Part shown: positions 32,499 to 44,059 of the stretch, in pieces
Layout: each line of letters begins with the position of its first letter
How positions within the stretch are numbered: position 1 is the stretch's first letter
Origin: Hysterium pulicare CBS 123377
Lineage: Eukaryota > Ascomycota > Dothideomycetes > Hysteriales > Hysteriaceae
Direction: 5' to 3'
Length of the DNA: 64,000 nt
Assembly: GCA_000467715.1 (NCBI GenBank)
Contig: AJFK01000277.1
Coordinates: 16,301 to 80,300 of the forward strand
Notes under the pieces: model-generated
The model's input: only the letters and a program-made list of their open reading frames with translations
Told to the model about the DNA's origin: nothing
Database searches by the model: none
Made by a program: the position numbers and the translations under genes

Positions 32499-34446
32499 CT
32501 AAACCCACGCATCCCATTGTAATCCTCCGCGGTAAACTAGCCCGTCTTGATCGAACTGTGGGCCTTCGGCGTCAAGAATGTAGCCAGGCTCGCACCGATT
32601 GTACTTGACTTTTGGTTGCTCGTTCAGGTAGAAATCATCGAATCGTGTGTTCAAGGCGTCTTTGAGATTCTGGACTTTGCCACCTGGATGCAATGCTGCC
32701 CATGGTCGGATGCATTGTTCGGCTTTGCACGACTTGAGCACCAGTAGAAGGGAATCAAGGCGGGAAATAATTTTGCCAAGAGGATGCCCGAGCAAGGTTC
32801 CGCCCACCGCTCCTATGCCTTCTGAGATGAGGTTTTTAAGTTGGCCTGGATCTGCCTAGAAAGTGGAATGTTAGCAGACTTTTTCGTTTTTCGGACAGAG
32901 GTCGGAAATGGAAAGTGACCCACATTCATATCGTAGAGCTCATGCTCATTATTACACCAAACAGAGTAATACAAGTTGTACTCTTGGCTCACAATGCGCA
33001 ATGCTTTATATGTATTGTTAAGATGAAACTTTTCGCCTACGAACATGTTAATCTATCTTCCGCGGACGGAAAATTTGCTTACGTGGAGGAATACATACCT
33101 GGAAAGTCATAGTCGCCTTCAGCCAGCGATAGGCCCCAATACTCCACGTTGACATGTTCATGTCTTTTGCGCGCAGACTTCTCGATGCCATTCTTGGTCA
33201 ATGGAATAACTGTGCCATCAAAGTCCGCTCTTAACGCGGACCCAGCGATATCAAAAAATGTTGGCGCCAAATCGGTATGCGTTGTAACAATCTCAGTAGT
33301 AGCATTCTCGGGAATTCCAGGCCCACGGATGATCAGGGGTATATTGATGTCTTCTTCATAGCCACACGTTTTCCCAGGCTGCAGTCTGTGCTGCCCAATG
33401 TGGAAACCATTGTCGGCCGTATATAAAATGTAAGTATTGTCGATGATTCCAAGATCATCCAGCCGAACAACTATACTTTCAACAAGCTCATCGACCGCTT
33501 GAAGAGCTCTGAGGCGTGATCGATAGAAATGATCGTTATATTCTAGGTTGGCTTCATCTTGTTTTGGCAGCCCTCTTAGCCAGCCGGCTCCAGACGGCTA
33601 CGGTCAAATTAACGCTGATCTCAAGAGAAACACACTCAGCCATCTCACCTTGTCAGGGTTAAAGTTCGCAGTCCTAGGTACCTTGACATCTTTGAATAGA
33701 TGCTCGTGCCGTTTCGCCGGAATAGGCGCAGAGAAGTTGAAGTTCAGATCCTCCCTAGGGGCGCCACCACCATTGCGAGAGAACTCAACATTTGCATGGG
33801 GAGCAATCGGTGCAACACCTAAGAAGAAGGGTCTGTTTTCTTTGGCCGCATCGTTAAGAAATCCTAAGGCTTTATGGGAAAGTACGTCGGTGGAGTACTT
33901 GCCCGCGTAGCTGACTGGAGGGTCGCGATTTCTCTGGAAGGACGCATTGAGATACTGGTACGTATATGGGTCCACGAGGAAGTCTGAGCCGTTCCATCCA
34001 GCAGGGTACGGGTTGTTGTAGTTGTCGACGGTATGAGCGTTGAACAGCTTGCCGGTGTAATAGGTGTTATAGCCAGCCTCTTGTAGCCATATTGGAAGAT
34101 ATGCATCATTAAGCCCCTGGCTCACGAATTTTGGATAGCCGCCATAGGGCGGATGCACGTCGGTAACGTTGGTGTTGTGGGCTGCTTTCCCTGTTAACAA
34201 GCTAACGCGAGATGGACAGCAGACAGCAATGGTGCAGTAATGCTTGGTGAAAAAGGTGCCTCGCTCAATGAGACGCTTCCTGAGCAAGGACTGATAGTCA
34301 AGGGACTGAAGATGGAGGTCCTGGTCATCTGTAATGATGAAGACGATGTTGGCGCGAGGGTTGAGGCTGAGAGGAGCTTGGACCTGAGCACTGACCGCTC
34401 CAGCTCCAGCCCACGACGCAAACACTGCAAACCAAGTTAACTTCAT
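32499..34446 (-). CDS. Secreted arylsulfatase
   Basis: Exons 34446-33649, 33597-33099, 33036-32924 and 32855-32499 sum to 1767 nt, 588 residues. Residues 1-20 form a signal peptide ending AVSA. The type I sulfatase core follows: metal-binding NIVFIITDDQD near residue 33, the formylglycine site C-x-P-S-R as Cys76-Cys-Pro-Ser-Arg80 inside CCPSRVSLLTGK, YYTGKLFN, and ILYTADNGFHIGQHRLQPGK with the Asp/Asn metal ligands. It ends with YDMN-ADPGQLKN, where the splice at a GTGGGT donor restores the family reading. Several N-x-S/T sites are visible. Cys76 must be oxidised to formylglycine for activity. It hydrolyses sulfate esters, releasing sulfate. The upstream same-strand neighbour is a sulfonate dioxygenase, which suggests sulfur-starvation control. 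Intact. Confidence 0.92.
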
Positions 34447-34714
34447 CTTCCAACCTTCTCATCAATTGGCAAGTTGACTCCCATCAAAATTCACGAAGAG
34501 CATTCGAATTGATATACAACTTCTATGGAAACATGTACCGAGCAATCGGCGGATCGGGCTTAGCTTCAGAATACGGTCTTCTAACCCTGCAATTTCCTCA
34601 AATCCACAGCAAATTGCGTGATGGCCAACCTAACGCGCGTTTACGCAGGCTGGCAATCTCTCCCTCCAATAGGTCATGTTCAGGAGCTAAGAGCCGTATC
34701 CATATAATCGCCTA

Positions 34715-35987
34715 TCACGCATTTAAATCCGCTTCGTGCTTTTTCCCATTACGATTTTCCTCCGCGGCCAACCTCCCCACCTGCTCCTGTCTTCCTTCGC
34801 TCTGTGGATCGAAATATGGCTTTTCCCCAAATACCGTAGTCCGGACACCTCTCCTGCTTCCAGATTCATAAAATCCGGGAATAACGCGATGCATCGTGCA
34901 ACGATTATCCCACATAGCCACCGATCCAACCTCCCACTTCCAACGGACGTAATGATCGTCCGCCGACTGGATATGGTAGAGAGAGAAATCAAGCAGTTTG
35001 TCAGACTCGACTTTTTTGAGTTCAGCGAAGCCCGTCACAAAACCTTCGTTGACGTTCCAGGCTTTGAGACCCGTGACGGGATGCGTGCGTACGGCTGGGT
35101 GGTGAGAATCAATCGGCGGACGATTGGGCCCGACACCCCAGAGGTCGAGGATCGTTTCGTCTAGGCATATTGTGAGCTCACTTCTTCTTAATCTCACTGG
35201 GTTGGCCACCTACATTGCAATCTAGACGTATGCACCGCATGCAATCCATCGAACAATCGTTTATACGTCTTACTCAACGCATCATACAGTCCGTACTGCG
35301 AAACCCATGCTGTATCGCCACCAACTGGTGGATGTTCTTCCATCCGCAACATCGAGTACGATGGAGCTATTTGACTCACTCAGTATAACCCTCCAAACCA
35401 GGGGCTATATACTTACGATTAATCTCAAAGCTAGTATCAGCATGCCACCCCCCCTGTGGCCACGGCGTGTACACGGAATCTAGCCTCCAATCCGAATTAC
35501 TTCCCTTAATAGTCACATGTTTTTGGTCCTTCTGAGCCGGATGCTTATCCAAAATGCCGTAATGCTCGAATAACTGCACTTGCTTCTCTGTCGTGAGGTC
35601 CTGGTCACGGAAGAACACCACCCCTCGCTCGGTGACTAGAAGCGCGAGTTCGTCGAGTTGTTGCGGTGTAAGTTGAGAGAGTTGGACATTGGAGAGAACC
35701 GTGCCAATTGATTCAGTCAGATCGGTGCGGGTGGCGATGCTGAAGAGCGATTTTTTGGAGGCGTCCGCATACAAAGCGCGGTCTTTCGGGGGAGTGAATT
35801 CGGTGCGGAGTGGATCTGGAGGAGCCCAGGAACGGATTTTGGGGTTGAAGTTCTGAGCACATTGTGAGAGATGAAATCTTGAGATGGCGATATTTCGTGA
35901 TCTTTTGCTTACCGGATGGACATTGATAGGGAACCCTGAGTCTGGGGATATGTGTTTGTACGCCTCGAGGTCACTTCGTTGTGCCAT
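34715..35987 (-). CDS. TauD-family 2-oxoglutarate dioxygenase, sulfonate type (Jlp1-like)
   Basis: Exons 35987-35913, 35852-35417, 35366-35214 and 35160-34715 sum to 1110 nt, 369 residues. Fe(II) ligands: His162-x-Asp164 in GGWHADTSFEINPPSYSML (the last part joined by splicing) and distal His312 in CTMHRVIPGF. Arg residues in SGSRRGVRTTVFGEKP would bind 2-oxoglutarate. LLVTERGVVFFRDQ and PVGGDTAWVSQYGLYDAL are further family blocks. Yeast Jlp1 and bacterial TauD hydroxylate sulfonates, releasing sulfite for sulfur assimilation. Other TauD members act on herbicides or carnitine precursors, so the substrate is inferred. It lies 268 bp upstream of the arylsulfatase on the same strand and is divergent from a Dal5-family permease. 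Intact. Confidence 0.9.
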
Positions 35988-36717
35988 TATTTCAGATTCT
36001 CCGTGAGAAGGGGTGTTTCGAGATTGTGTTTTCTTGTCAGATGCTACATTCAGTGTTCCCTGTTCAAAGCTATTTAATTACCCTAGAACGTCCAGGTGTC
36101 CGCATAACCGGCACCGCGGGCGTGGTATCTGCAAGCATTTCACAGTTACACGGGATCCAGATTGGGGGAATCAAAGTCTAACAACCCCTAGGAAACATCC
36201 ATTCCACCATACCGTCGGCAAACGAGCCGATAGCCGTCTTCGAATCGACTTGGGTTTTGCCATCTTATGCCTGAAGCACGCAATCTCTATCAGCTAAGAG
36301 CACACACGTGCATTGATAGCACTAGCCTGTTCTGTTTTCATTGGCTGGATCCAACTAGACCCTAATTTTCTTCCAACCTCATGTGGAGTATTATATGGTG
36401 ATGCAAACGAAGTTTGGTATTGCGTGAGCCCTAGCGATGCAGTCCGTCGATCGTCCCAACCGTTGGAGTTCCAGAACGGGACATGCCACGTGGAGTGCGG
36501 TCCCGGCATGTTCACAGTTCAACGGCGGAAAGTTTCGGCAATAACTGTGCATGTACTGCTTAGCTTAGATATTCCCGGGTTAAAGTATTGATTTGGTCTA
36601 TCAGAAAAGTACCTGGGATATTTCAGAGTCTTCTCATCCTCACACTCTCCTCTTGTGGCACCGCCTGAGTCAAATTACGTTCAATCCTCCAGTCTTCGAG
36701 TGATAGACGTAGAGGAC
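35988..36717. promoter_or_regulatory. Divergent promoter, dioxygenase/permease, with two CACGTG boxes
   Basis: This 730-bp region lies between divergent sulfur-related genes. Palindromic CACGTG occurs at 36305-36310 and 36487-36492; about 0.18 copies would be expected by chance in this length. In yeast, Cbf1 with Met4/Met28 acts through CACGTG at sulfur genes. Filamentous fungi mainly use the bZIP Cys3/MetR, whose longer site I did not find here. No gene is seen. Confidence 0.4.
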
Positions 36718-38598
36718 ATGATGGAAAAATCGGTCAAGGAAATCCGTGCAGCACCATTGCGGAATAGAGATGAGCTATCGACAGCTTCAACCTCGGCGGA
36801 TTGGACTGGAGAAGAAGAAAAAAGGCTTGTTCGAAAGTAAGCAACAGCTTCGCATGCTGGTGACATTTGCTCAAGTGAAAGCAGGATCGACTTCATAGTA
36901 ATGCCACTGCTCATGCTCGTCTTCTTCGCACTTCAGCTAGACCGTGGGAACATGTACATTACGTGCACCCTAACAGTCTCAGACTTGAGTCGCTGACTTG
37001 TCATAGTGGAAATGCGTTGACGGACTTCTTCTTCCGGGATGTTGGAATTACTCAAGCTCATTTCAACGTTGGGCAACAATTACTATCCGTCGGCATAGTG
37101 CTCCTCGAGGTAGAATTATTCGCCGTTGGCCCGCATCTCTAGAGCTGACTTGGACAGATTCCCAGCAACCTCGTCTTATATAGGGTAGGCCCCAGATACT
37201 GGATTAGTGGGCAAGTGTTTGCATGGTACGCTGCTTTGAGATTACGGACCATGGGCTGATAACTGGTCAGAGATCAGGGGCCTCGTCGCAACCTTCCAAG
37301 CAGTCCAAAAAGGACTAGGTGCTTTCCTGTCCACTAGGCTTCTTTTGGGGTATGTGATATCCAAAGCTCCTGGTGTTGGTTAACTGACCGTATCCAAAAG
37401 TCTCTGTGAGGCTGGTTTCATCCCTGCGGGCTTGTACAGTATCACAACATGGTACAAGTCTTCGGAGACCAGCAAGCGGTTTGCAATCTTCTTCGTCGGT
37501 AACTACCTTGCCTCAGCATCGTCAGGCCTCATGGCATATGGAATGTAAGTTGTACATATGAGTACTTTCCCTCTCTGCTTCTGCTAACCATTACAGATTG
37601 CAAATGAGAGGAATATGTGGTCTTGGTGGGTGGCAGTGGCTGTTTATTGTGAATCTTCCAACTGGACCCCGCATTGATCATAAACTGACTTCTCCATTCC
37701 AGATTGAAGGTCTCTTCACAATAACGGCTGCATTTGTATTCTTCACATTTTTCCCGCACGATCCAAGTCATCCGGTACCATGCAGCGGCCTTCGTTATTT
37801 CAACGAACGAGAAAGAGAAATTCTAGTTCGCAGAATCATCTTGGATGACTCGAGTAAGCTTAAAAAGGCATCCAAAATCACTAGAGAAGAGATAAGAGCA
37901 GCTGTAAGTCTTCTCTTGGGTACACTTAGAAGAATGCCCCAGACGATAAATAGTTACTGAATTGGAGAGTGTACCCGCATCTTATCCTCACGGTTTGCGC
38001 GCTCTCTCCAACCAGCACAATTTGGAACTATGCTCCAACACAGGTCAACTCCTTCGGATACCCGCGTTTGCGGTCAAACGCTCTTGTATCGGTGGGCGAA
38101 TGGACCCTACTGGTAATCGCGGTTCTGTGTGGCTTCATCGCTGATCGTACCAAAAGACGTGGTCCTTTGGTACTGATCACACTTCTTCTTTGGTAGGGCT
38201 TCGCACTCGGCTGCCGCCTGGTGGTCGACTCGAAGTCCAAGTCGCTCAGGTATACGATCCTCACGTTGGCAATATGCTTCTCCAATCCATGGCATGCGGT
38301 CAATGGATCCTGGCTCGCTCTAAATGCGCGTTCAGCGGGTGAGAGATCGATTAGGATGGCCATGTTCATCATGTCCGCAAACACGTCTGGGATTGTGGGA
38401 TCTCAGCTCTTCCAGCAGAAAGACAGTCCGAAGTACAAGGTTGGATGGACGATAATTGTATGTCTAATCTCAGCGGCAATAGTATGTGCAGTTGTGGCCA
38501 ATCTGCAATACTTGGTCGCCAACCGGAGAAAGGAGAGAAGGGACGTTGGGGGGATAACGGAAGCAGAAGTGGAAGAGAAGTGGAGATATAACCTGTAA
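36718..38598 (+). pseudogene. Dal5-family (ACS) anion permease with in-frame TAG
   Basis: Nine exons: 36718-36836, 36885-36953, 37007-37109, 37158-37225, 37278-37349, 37401-37544, 37597-37648, 37703-37903 and 37954-38598. They total 1473 nt, which would give 490 residues, normal for the family. Signatures: LMLVFFALQLDRGN-IGNALTDFFFRD, VGPRYWISGQVFAWGLVATF, LCEAGFIPAGLYSITTWYK, GGWQWLFI-IEGLFT, YFNEREREILVRRI and FALGCRLV. The frame meets TAG at 38194-38196 (codon 357), in a position reading LLW-stop-GFALG where relatives commonly have Trp. TGG to TAG is one change. The rest to 38598 is open and family-like, so truncation or a base error are both possible. An intron beginning at that GTAGGG was considered, but the family-like residues after it argue against it. 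Dal5-group members include yeast Soa1, which imports sulfonates and sulfate esters. The neighbours support that role here. Confidence 0.8.
38194..38196 (+). other. Premature TAG in the Dal5-family permease
   Basis: In-frame stop at codon 357 of an otherwise complete 490-codon transporter frame. A single G-to-A change from TGG explains it. Confidence 0.7.
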
Positions 38599-39064
38599 AA
38601 GATAAGAGACGCTAAACGGTGAGACTTCATATAAATAACAGAATCTCGTCCAAGTTCGTGAGGTTTCGTCAAGAGAGGGTGAGAGAGAAAGGTACATACG
38701 GTGGTGTAGTATATCCTTGGAGACTGGGCAGGGCATCAACCTCGTAGACTCTTCTTTCTGAGCACCTATAAAGGTTGAGCTTGGTAATCCGATTCTAGGG
38801 GAGTATCTAGCTCTTACAATTGTCGAAGTTGTCCGCATAGCCTTCTGTTCTTGCTTGTGCAGGAAAAGGAAATCTAGGATCTAATAACTTACGACACCCA
38901 TTGCGATAGGAACTTGAAGAGGAAGAGAATCTAACCCTTGCTGTATTAGCACGTTTGAAGCACGTGATTTGTGATTGCGAAACATCATCATTATGTAGCA
39001 TAATTCCAAATAACCACCCGTATTTTATTTCCCACTCATTGACAACATCATCAACCCCTTTCGT
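38599..39064. other. Convergent 3' flanks, no gene
   Basis: Lies between the 3' end of the permease and the 3' end of the GABA-type permease. Nothing was recognised. Confidence 0.4.
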
Positions 39065-40988
39065 CTACCACCTAACCTTAGCAACAGGCCCGGTATATAC
39101 CTTCCTCGCCCAAACCCAGTAAACAACCGCACTAATAATCATTACACCACTGAACAGCACGCTCGACCAATTGAAGGTTTGTGCAGTGGGCTGGTAGCCA
39201 TTCGGCCAGAAACTCCAAAAGAATGCCCAAATGGCATACAGCAATGCGACAATATTAATCGGCAATCCAAACCTACCAAGACTCCATCGTGCCTGGGGTA
39301 ATGCTTGGTTGGTGAGACGCTTGTAGGCCACGGAGCCAATAGAGATGAGATAGGTTGCCATGAGTGCGGAGGATGAGAGCGAAAGGACGGCGTTGAAGGC
39401 GACGGTAGAACCAATGTTAATTAACGAAAGGACGATAGTGTAACAGCACGTAAAGATAACGCTGTTTGCTGGTACATGCAGGCCGGGATGAACATGGCTC
39501 AACCAGCTTGAACCGGGCAGACCTTTGTCTCTGGAAAATGCCCATAGTTGTCGAGACGAAGATGCCAGGGAGGAGATAGTGATCATGATTAGCAAGAGGA
39601 GGATGATTACGACTAGAGCGATGGTTCCGCCTCGGGATTGCGTCGCATTTTGGAATACATAGATGAAGGGCCAGCCAGTAGTTGAGGATATTGCATCTTC
39701 GACGGACCCAATGCAGAAGAGGTAGGTGATGAGGAGACCGAAAGTAAGGGGGATGTTGAGCAAAAAGGCCCAGAGCATACCGCGGGGAACGATCATGCCT
39801 GCGTCTTCAATTTCTTCGGCTATAGAACGTATTAGTGAATATCAGGTAGTAGTTGTGTAACAAAGGATACAGTCATATGTCGCAACAGGCAGGTAGTCGG
39901 GTATAGGGAGACTTGCAGATGTGTGCAACAGAGTCGGATCCAATGACTGTGAACATGGCAGAGACCTGTCCTACCAATACTGCCATCCCAGTGTTTGGCC
40001 AACCAGCCCCATTATCCGTGAATTCTGTAAAAACAACCTTCGCGGACTGCTTTGGTGCCATAGCCCAGAGAACTGCAATGACCGGGAAGAACGCGAAAAC
40101 GTGAAACGTTGCGAATATTCCTTCGAAAAGAGGGAGATGCTTAGCACCATAGATGTTGAAGAGTCCAATACCAATGGCAGATGCAATGATGAGAAGCGTT
40201 GCCTGCCATCTTTCAGGAACATAGCTGGGGTCTGCGACGACAATAAGGCCTTGAACAATTCCGCCAACGATGTAGCAGTCTACGGCGATAATGCTCTGCC
40301 AAGAGAGAGAGGCTAGCCATCCTACAAGAAGATATGTCAGTATAAGCTAGACAGAATATGGAAGGTATCATGGGGTGCACTAACCTGACGCATAGCTCAT
40401 CCACTTCTGATACTTGCGAGGTGCGAACTCTGACACCCAATGGTACTGGCCCCCGGCTGTGGGAGCCCTTCAAATCGTTAGCCTCACGCTCAGAAGGTGG
40501 TATAAACCGACCTGGTTTGCACTGACATTGATGCCATTTCTGCGAGAGAAAGCACGATAAAGGTTTGTCCGGCGTAACACCAGCATAAAGACCAGAACAG
40601 CCCAGCCAACCCTCCGGCGATCAAGCCTTGGGTATTAGCTCTATGTTTTGCATTAACAAAGCAGCATGTCATGGTACTCAAGGATCAATAACGTACGTGA
40701 GAAGGATTTCCCATGTACCCATCACGCATGTGGTGAACCCGACGGTGGAGATAAGCCGGAAGTTCCTCTGATATACAATTAATATGAGGGAGTCTAAGAG
40801 GCACGAAAGGGATAACCTACCATCAACTCCTGCTTCTTACCCATACGATGCATGTCTCTTCGATCATTCTCGGTGAAGCCATCGTTGATCTTGGAGTCAT
40901 TGGGAGTCTCAAAGTCCAAGCTCGATGGCTCCTTGCTCTCGGGAAGAGAGTTGCTTTGAAGCTCGAAACCTTTCTCGACCTCCGCCAT
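39065..40988 (-). CDS. GABA/choline-type amino-acid permease (APC superfamily)
   Basis: Exons 40988-40821, 40767-40697, 40640-40527, 40467-40385, 40321-39917 and 39819-39065 sum to 1596 nt, 531 residues, start at ATG 40988. Family blocks: RNFRLISTVGFTTCVMGTWE, GLAGLFWSLCWCYAGQTFIV, EMASM-APTAGGQYHWVSEF (spliced), GSDSVAHI-SEEIEDAGMIVP (spliced) and SSRQLWAFSRDKGLP. About twelve hydrophobic segments. Yeast relatives Uga4 and Hnm1 import GABA and choline; the exact substrate is unknown. The last intron, 39916-39820, has a GC donor (GCAAGT), an accepted rare class; the spliced reading SEEIEDAG is diagnostic for the family. Taurine or another amine sulfur source is a speculative substrate, given the neighbouring sulfur genes. 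Confidence 0.92.
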
Positions 40989-42474
40989 GGTTCGAGACTG
41001 ATGCGCGTTGGTGAGTAGCAAATAGGTCAGTGAAGAAAGATGAGAATATGGATGAAGACTGCTATCTTATGAATGGGGGACTGGGAATCGCCGCCGGGCT
41101 GGAATGTTGCTCTCCACAGCCGGGGAGCTGGGTAGCACAAGGGCTATATGAGAATGCATGGTCACGACGGATGCAAGATTGCGGCACAGTTCTGACTGCC
41201 ATGGTTCTGGGAAGATACAGCGATGGGTGAAGAGAACGACACGGGAACCCGGAGAAGGCGGGAAGGTTGACCGGGTCTCCTGCAGGGTTCGCGATACAGT
41301 CCTTGCGTTTCAACCCGCACTCGATAAGGAGCCTTATGTCAACCACATTCACCGTCGAATCAACTCATTCGTGAAGCCTTCCAATATGGGAGACTTCTAC
41401 GCGAGAACCGCCAAAGAGCACATCACGGCGGAACCTCCTCGCTGGACATGCTCCGCCGAACTCGGTCCGACTTCCACAGAGCCAACATTCAGCCCGACGC
41501 TATGGTTGTTCGTGGGGTGTGCTGACTCTTTGCCCAAATAGATGCGCCATGCAGAGAATCTCGTTCACCGATCACACAACATGCTCAAAGCTCCGAATGA
41601 ACCTCGAGGGATGCAGAGCTTGTGGAGATGTGAGGGCCTTGCTTATGCGCCGCCTGCGCAGTTCCGTGGCCATTCACGGTTGCACAGCTCTGGTGCTACA
41701 CGAGGAGTTCCTTTTCGCTCTCTTTGTACGGATCGAATATCCCGCTTCCCCTATACGGAACGGCCCATTGGTTGCATGTTACCGAGATGGCTTTGCTGTG
41801 CCTCAGCAAGAGCCAGCATTAGATATCTATTTCGCAAAAAGCACGCCGTAAACTTGTCGTTGATGAGACTCCTTCGACAACACTTGAGCCAAATAAGCGA
41901 TGATAAGTATGCCGGTGCTTTTTATTTATTGTTCCAGATACCTACCTACTCCGCCATTCATCCCAGATGTCTTAGACGCATCGGTAAACGGAGCCGAAAT
42001 ACTCGTGGGGGGGTGAACTTCCAAACGCAAACTGCAGACCTGCGAGGACATGCGACCTCAGAAGCCTACCAATAATTTCCATTTGGAAAGCTGGACAATG
42101 GCATGGGTCAGCTATGCGATCGTACCAACCGCGACGCGACAATACTCCTCGCAGCAAGTTCAAGGGTACCGTCGCTTGACACCCCATACTGGATCCCCGA
42201 CGGAATCCCCGAACCAGATCTTTCTCCTGTGACAGGATTGTGCCGCATGCCACAACTGAGCCATGAAGACATCCTACACGGCAGCGTGCTTTATCTTTCC
42301 ATCTACCATCTCGCTGGGCTGCGTGCGAGCTTTGGGGAGATATACCGGCATGATGGTTCATTTCAATCAGCTGAGACCCCTATGAGCGATATCCCACATT
42401 TTCGTTATATCTTCGTCGCTGTACCTGCATTCATCAGCATGTCATCTCCCATTTTCTAAAATTCCGGTCCACTA
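40989..42474. other. About 1.5 kb without a supportable gene
   Basis: Several overlapping frames (41158-41541, 41542-42075, 41972-42361, 42103-42459) occur on both strands, but none shows a domain, intron structure or convincing start. It holds the promoters of the permease (minus) and the Pth11-like gene (plus). Confidence 0.4.
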
Positions 42475-43893
42475 ATGACGTCCCCAGACGACCGCTTTAC
42501 CACCCCTGCCAACCATGGCCCCTTGGCGGGGATCGCGGTGGGTATTGGTATGATATGGTCGATTCTTGTCTTTAGTATACGAGTGTTCATCAGGTTACGA
42601 ATTGTTCCGCCTATAGGCGCTGATGACATTGCGACAGCCATTGCTCTGGTAGACTTAACTCCATCTCGTTCTGCGATGATACTAAAATGCATAGATTCTA
42701 GCGACAGGGCAAGCTGCTGCGACTTTTGTGTCGATTCATTATGGCCTTGGGCGGACACAGGATTCGCTCAATGAAAGTCAGATCAACGGTTTTCTTGCTG
42801 TATGGTCTCAAGCTTTCATTTCTCATTACGTAGCCCTCTAGGGCCATTCAGCTAACGTCGGCCAATCCTAGTCTTCATATGCGGGAGCCATATGCTACAT
42901 TCTATCCATTGCGGCAACGAAATGGTCGACAAGTCTCCTCATTGCGAGACTCACACGAACCAGACACCATCTGATTGCTAGCTTCTCTACTACCGGCTTT
43001 ACTGCAGCATGGGCAGTCGCATCTGTCTTCGTCATTTGCTTTCCTAGATGGGATTCATTGTCGGGGTTCAGCAAGGAGAGATCAAACGTGGTATGTTGAT
43101 TACGCTTTTTCATCTCTTTCTCGTGTGAGACCAAAAGCAGCGACATCGAGCTAATGCTCAGCAGTATCTTCGCTGGAAGGTTATTGAAGGCTTCAGCATG
43201 GCTATCGAAGGCATCGTCTTCCTCCTATCTATCTACCTCGTCTGGTCCCTCTACATGCCGCTCAAAACCAAAGCGATCGTAGTCGGTGCCTTCTTCTGCC
43301 GAATCCTCATCATAATACCCACAGTCTTTCGTCTTCGCTTACTAAAAGACCCAACGAACCATGTCGATATAACACGGTCAGCAATTGGGGCCACTATCCT
43401 TACCCAAGTAGTTCTCCACTTCAGCATCATTGCAGCCACAATACCGTGCATGAAGCAATTCCTCCGCGCTTGGAATACTGACCTTGGTCACACCGTGGAT
43501 ATCAACCACCACGCGAAATCTCTTGTCTCGCTCGAACAATCTGGCAAATCTGGTTCAATATCCGCATCCCGACCGTCGCAATCCAGCCCATCACATCCCC
43601 GAACAAGTGATGTGGGCAAAGAAACATCTCCCGCCGGAACTTATGCTCTTCAGCACATTCGCCAAGAGCGAGGGCTCCGAGCGCGCACACCCGAGAGTCA
43701 ACGTCATGATAGAAGTGGAACCATGCGACTGAGACCTGATAGGGTGCATAGCACAAGCGAGGTCGAGGCTGGGCTCCCTGCCGATATTGAATACTTGGAT
43801 GAGGGAAAGAGTGTTGCTGATTCGGAGGGGAGTGATAAGGCGATTATTAAGATGACGAGGAAGTGGGATGTTAGCTATAGGAATGCGGAGTGA
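42475..43893 (+). CDS. Pth11-like seven-helix integral membrane protein
   Basis: Exons 42475-42648, 42695-42829, 42872-43090 and 43162-43893, all phase 0, give 419 residues. The opening segment GPLAGIAVGIGMIWSILVFS, then IRLRIVPPIGADDIATAIAL (the 'DD' after the first helix pair) and TRTRHHLIASFSTTGFTAAW fit the fungal rhodopsin-like/DUF3328-type Pth11-related group, with about seven hydrophobic stretches and a long Ser/Arg-rich cytosolic tail from about residue 300. Such proteins are receptor-like at the plasma membrane; the ligand is unknown. The end of exon 2 is the least certain junction: the donor GTAGCC was chosen because it alone keeps the frame into CYILSIAATKWSTSLL. Confidence 0.8.
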
Positions 43894-44059
43894 AGGGGAG
43901 GAATGTCAGTTCTCTAGGTGACCGCGTATCCGAACCCTTTCCTTGATGGTGGAGCTTCAAAACGATAGTGGACACAAGTACGGGCATGCGTGGAATTAAT
44001 CCATATTTTGTTCTCATTTACCAAGATACCATGTTCCCACAATCGATTGCACCAAGCCT

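Noticed and set aside
38188-38240. Short intron starting at GTAGGG to remove the permease TAG
   Set aside because: It would delete the family-typical GFALGCRLVVDSK segment that reads perfectly in frame after the stop.
41542-42075. 177-codon plus frame between permease and Pth11-like gene
   Set aside because: Several equally long frames overlap on both strands, and none has protein-like organisation.
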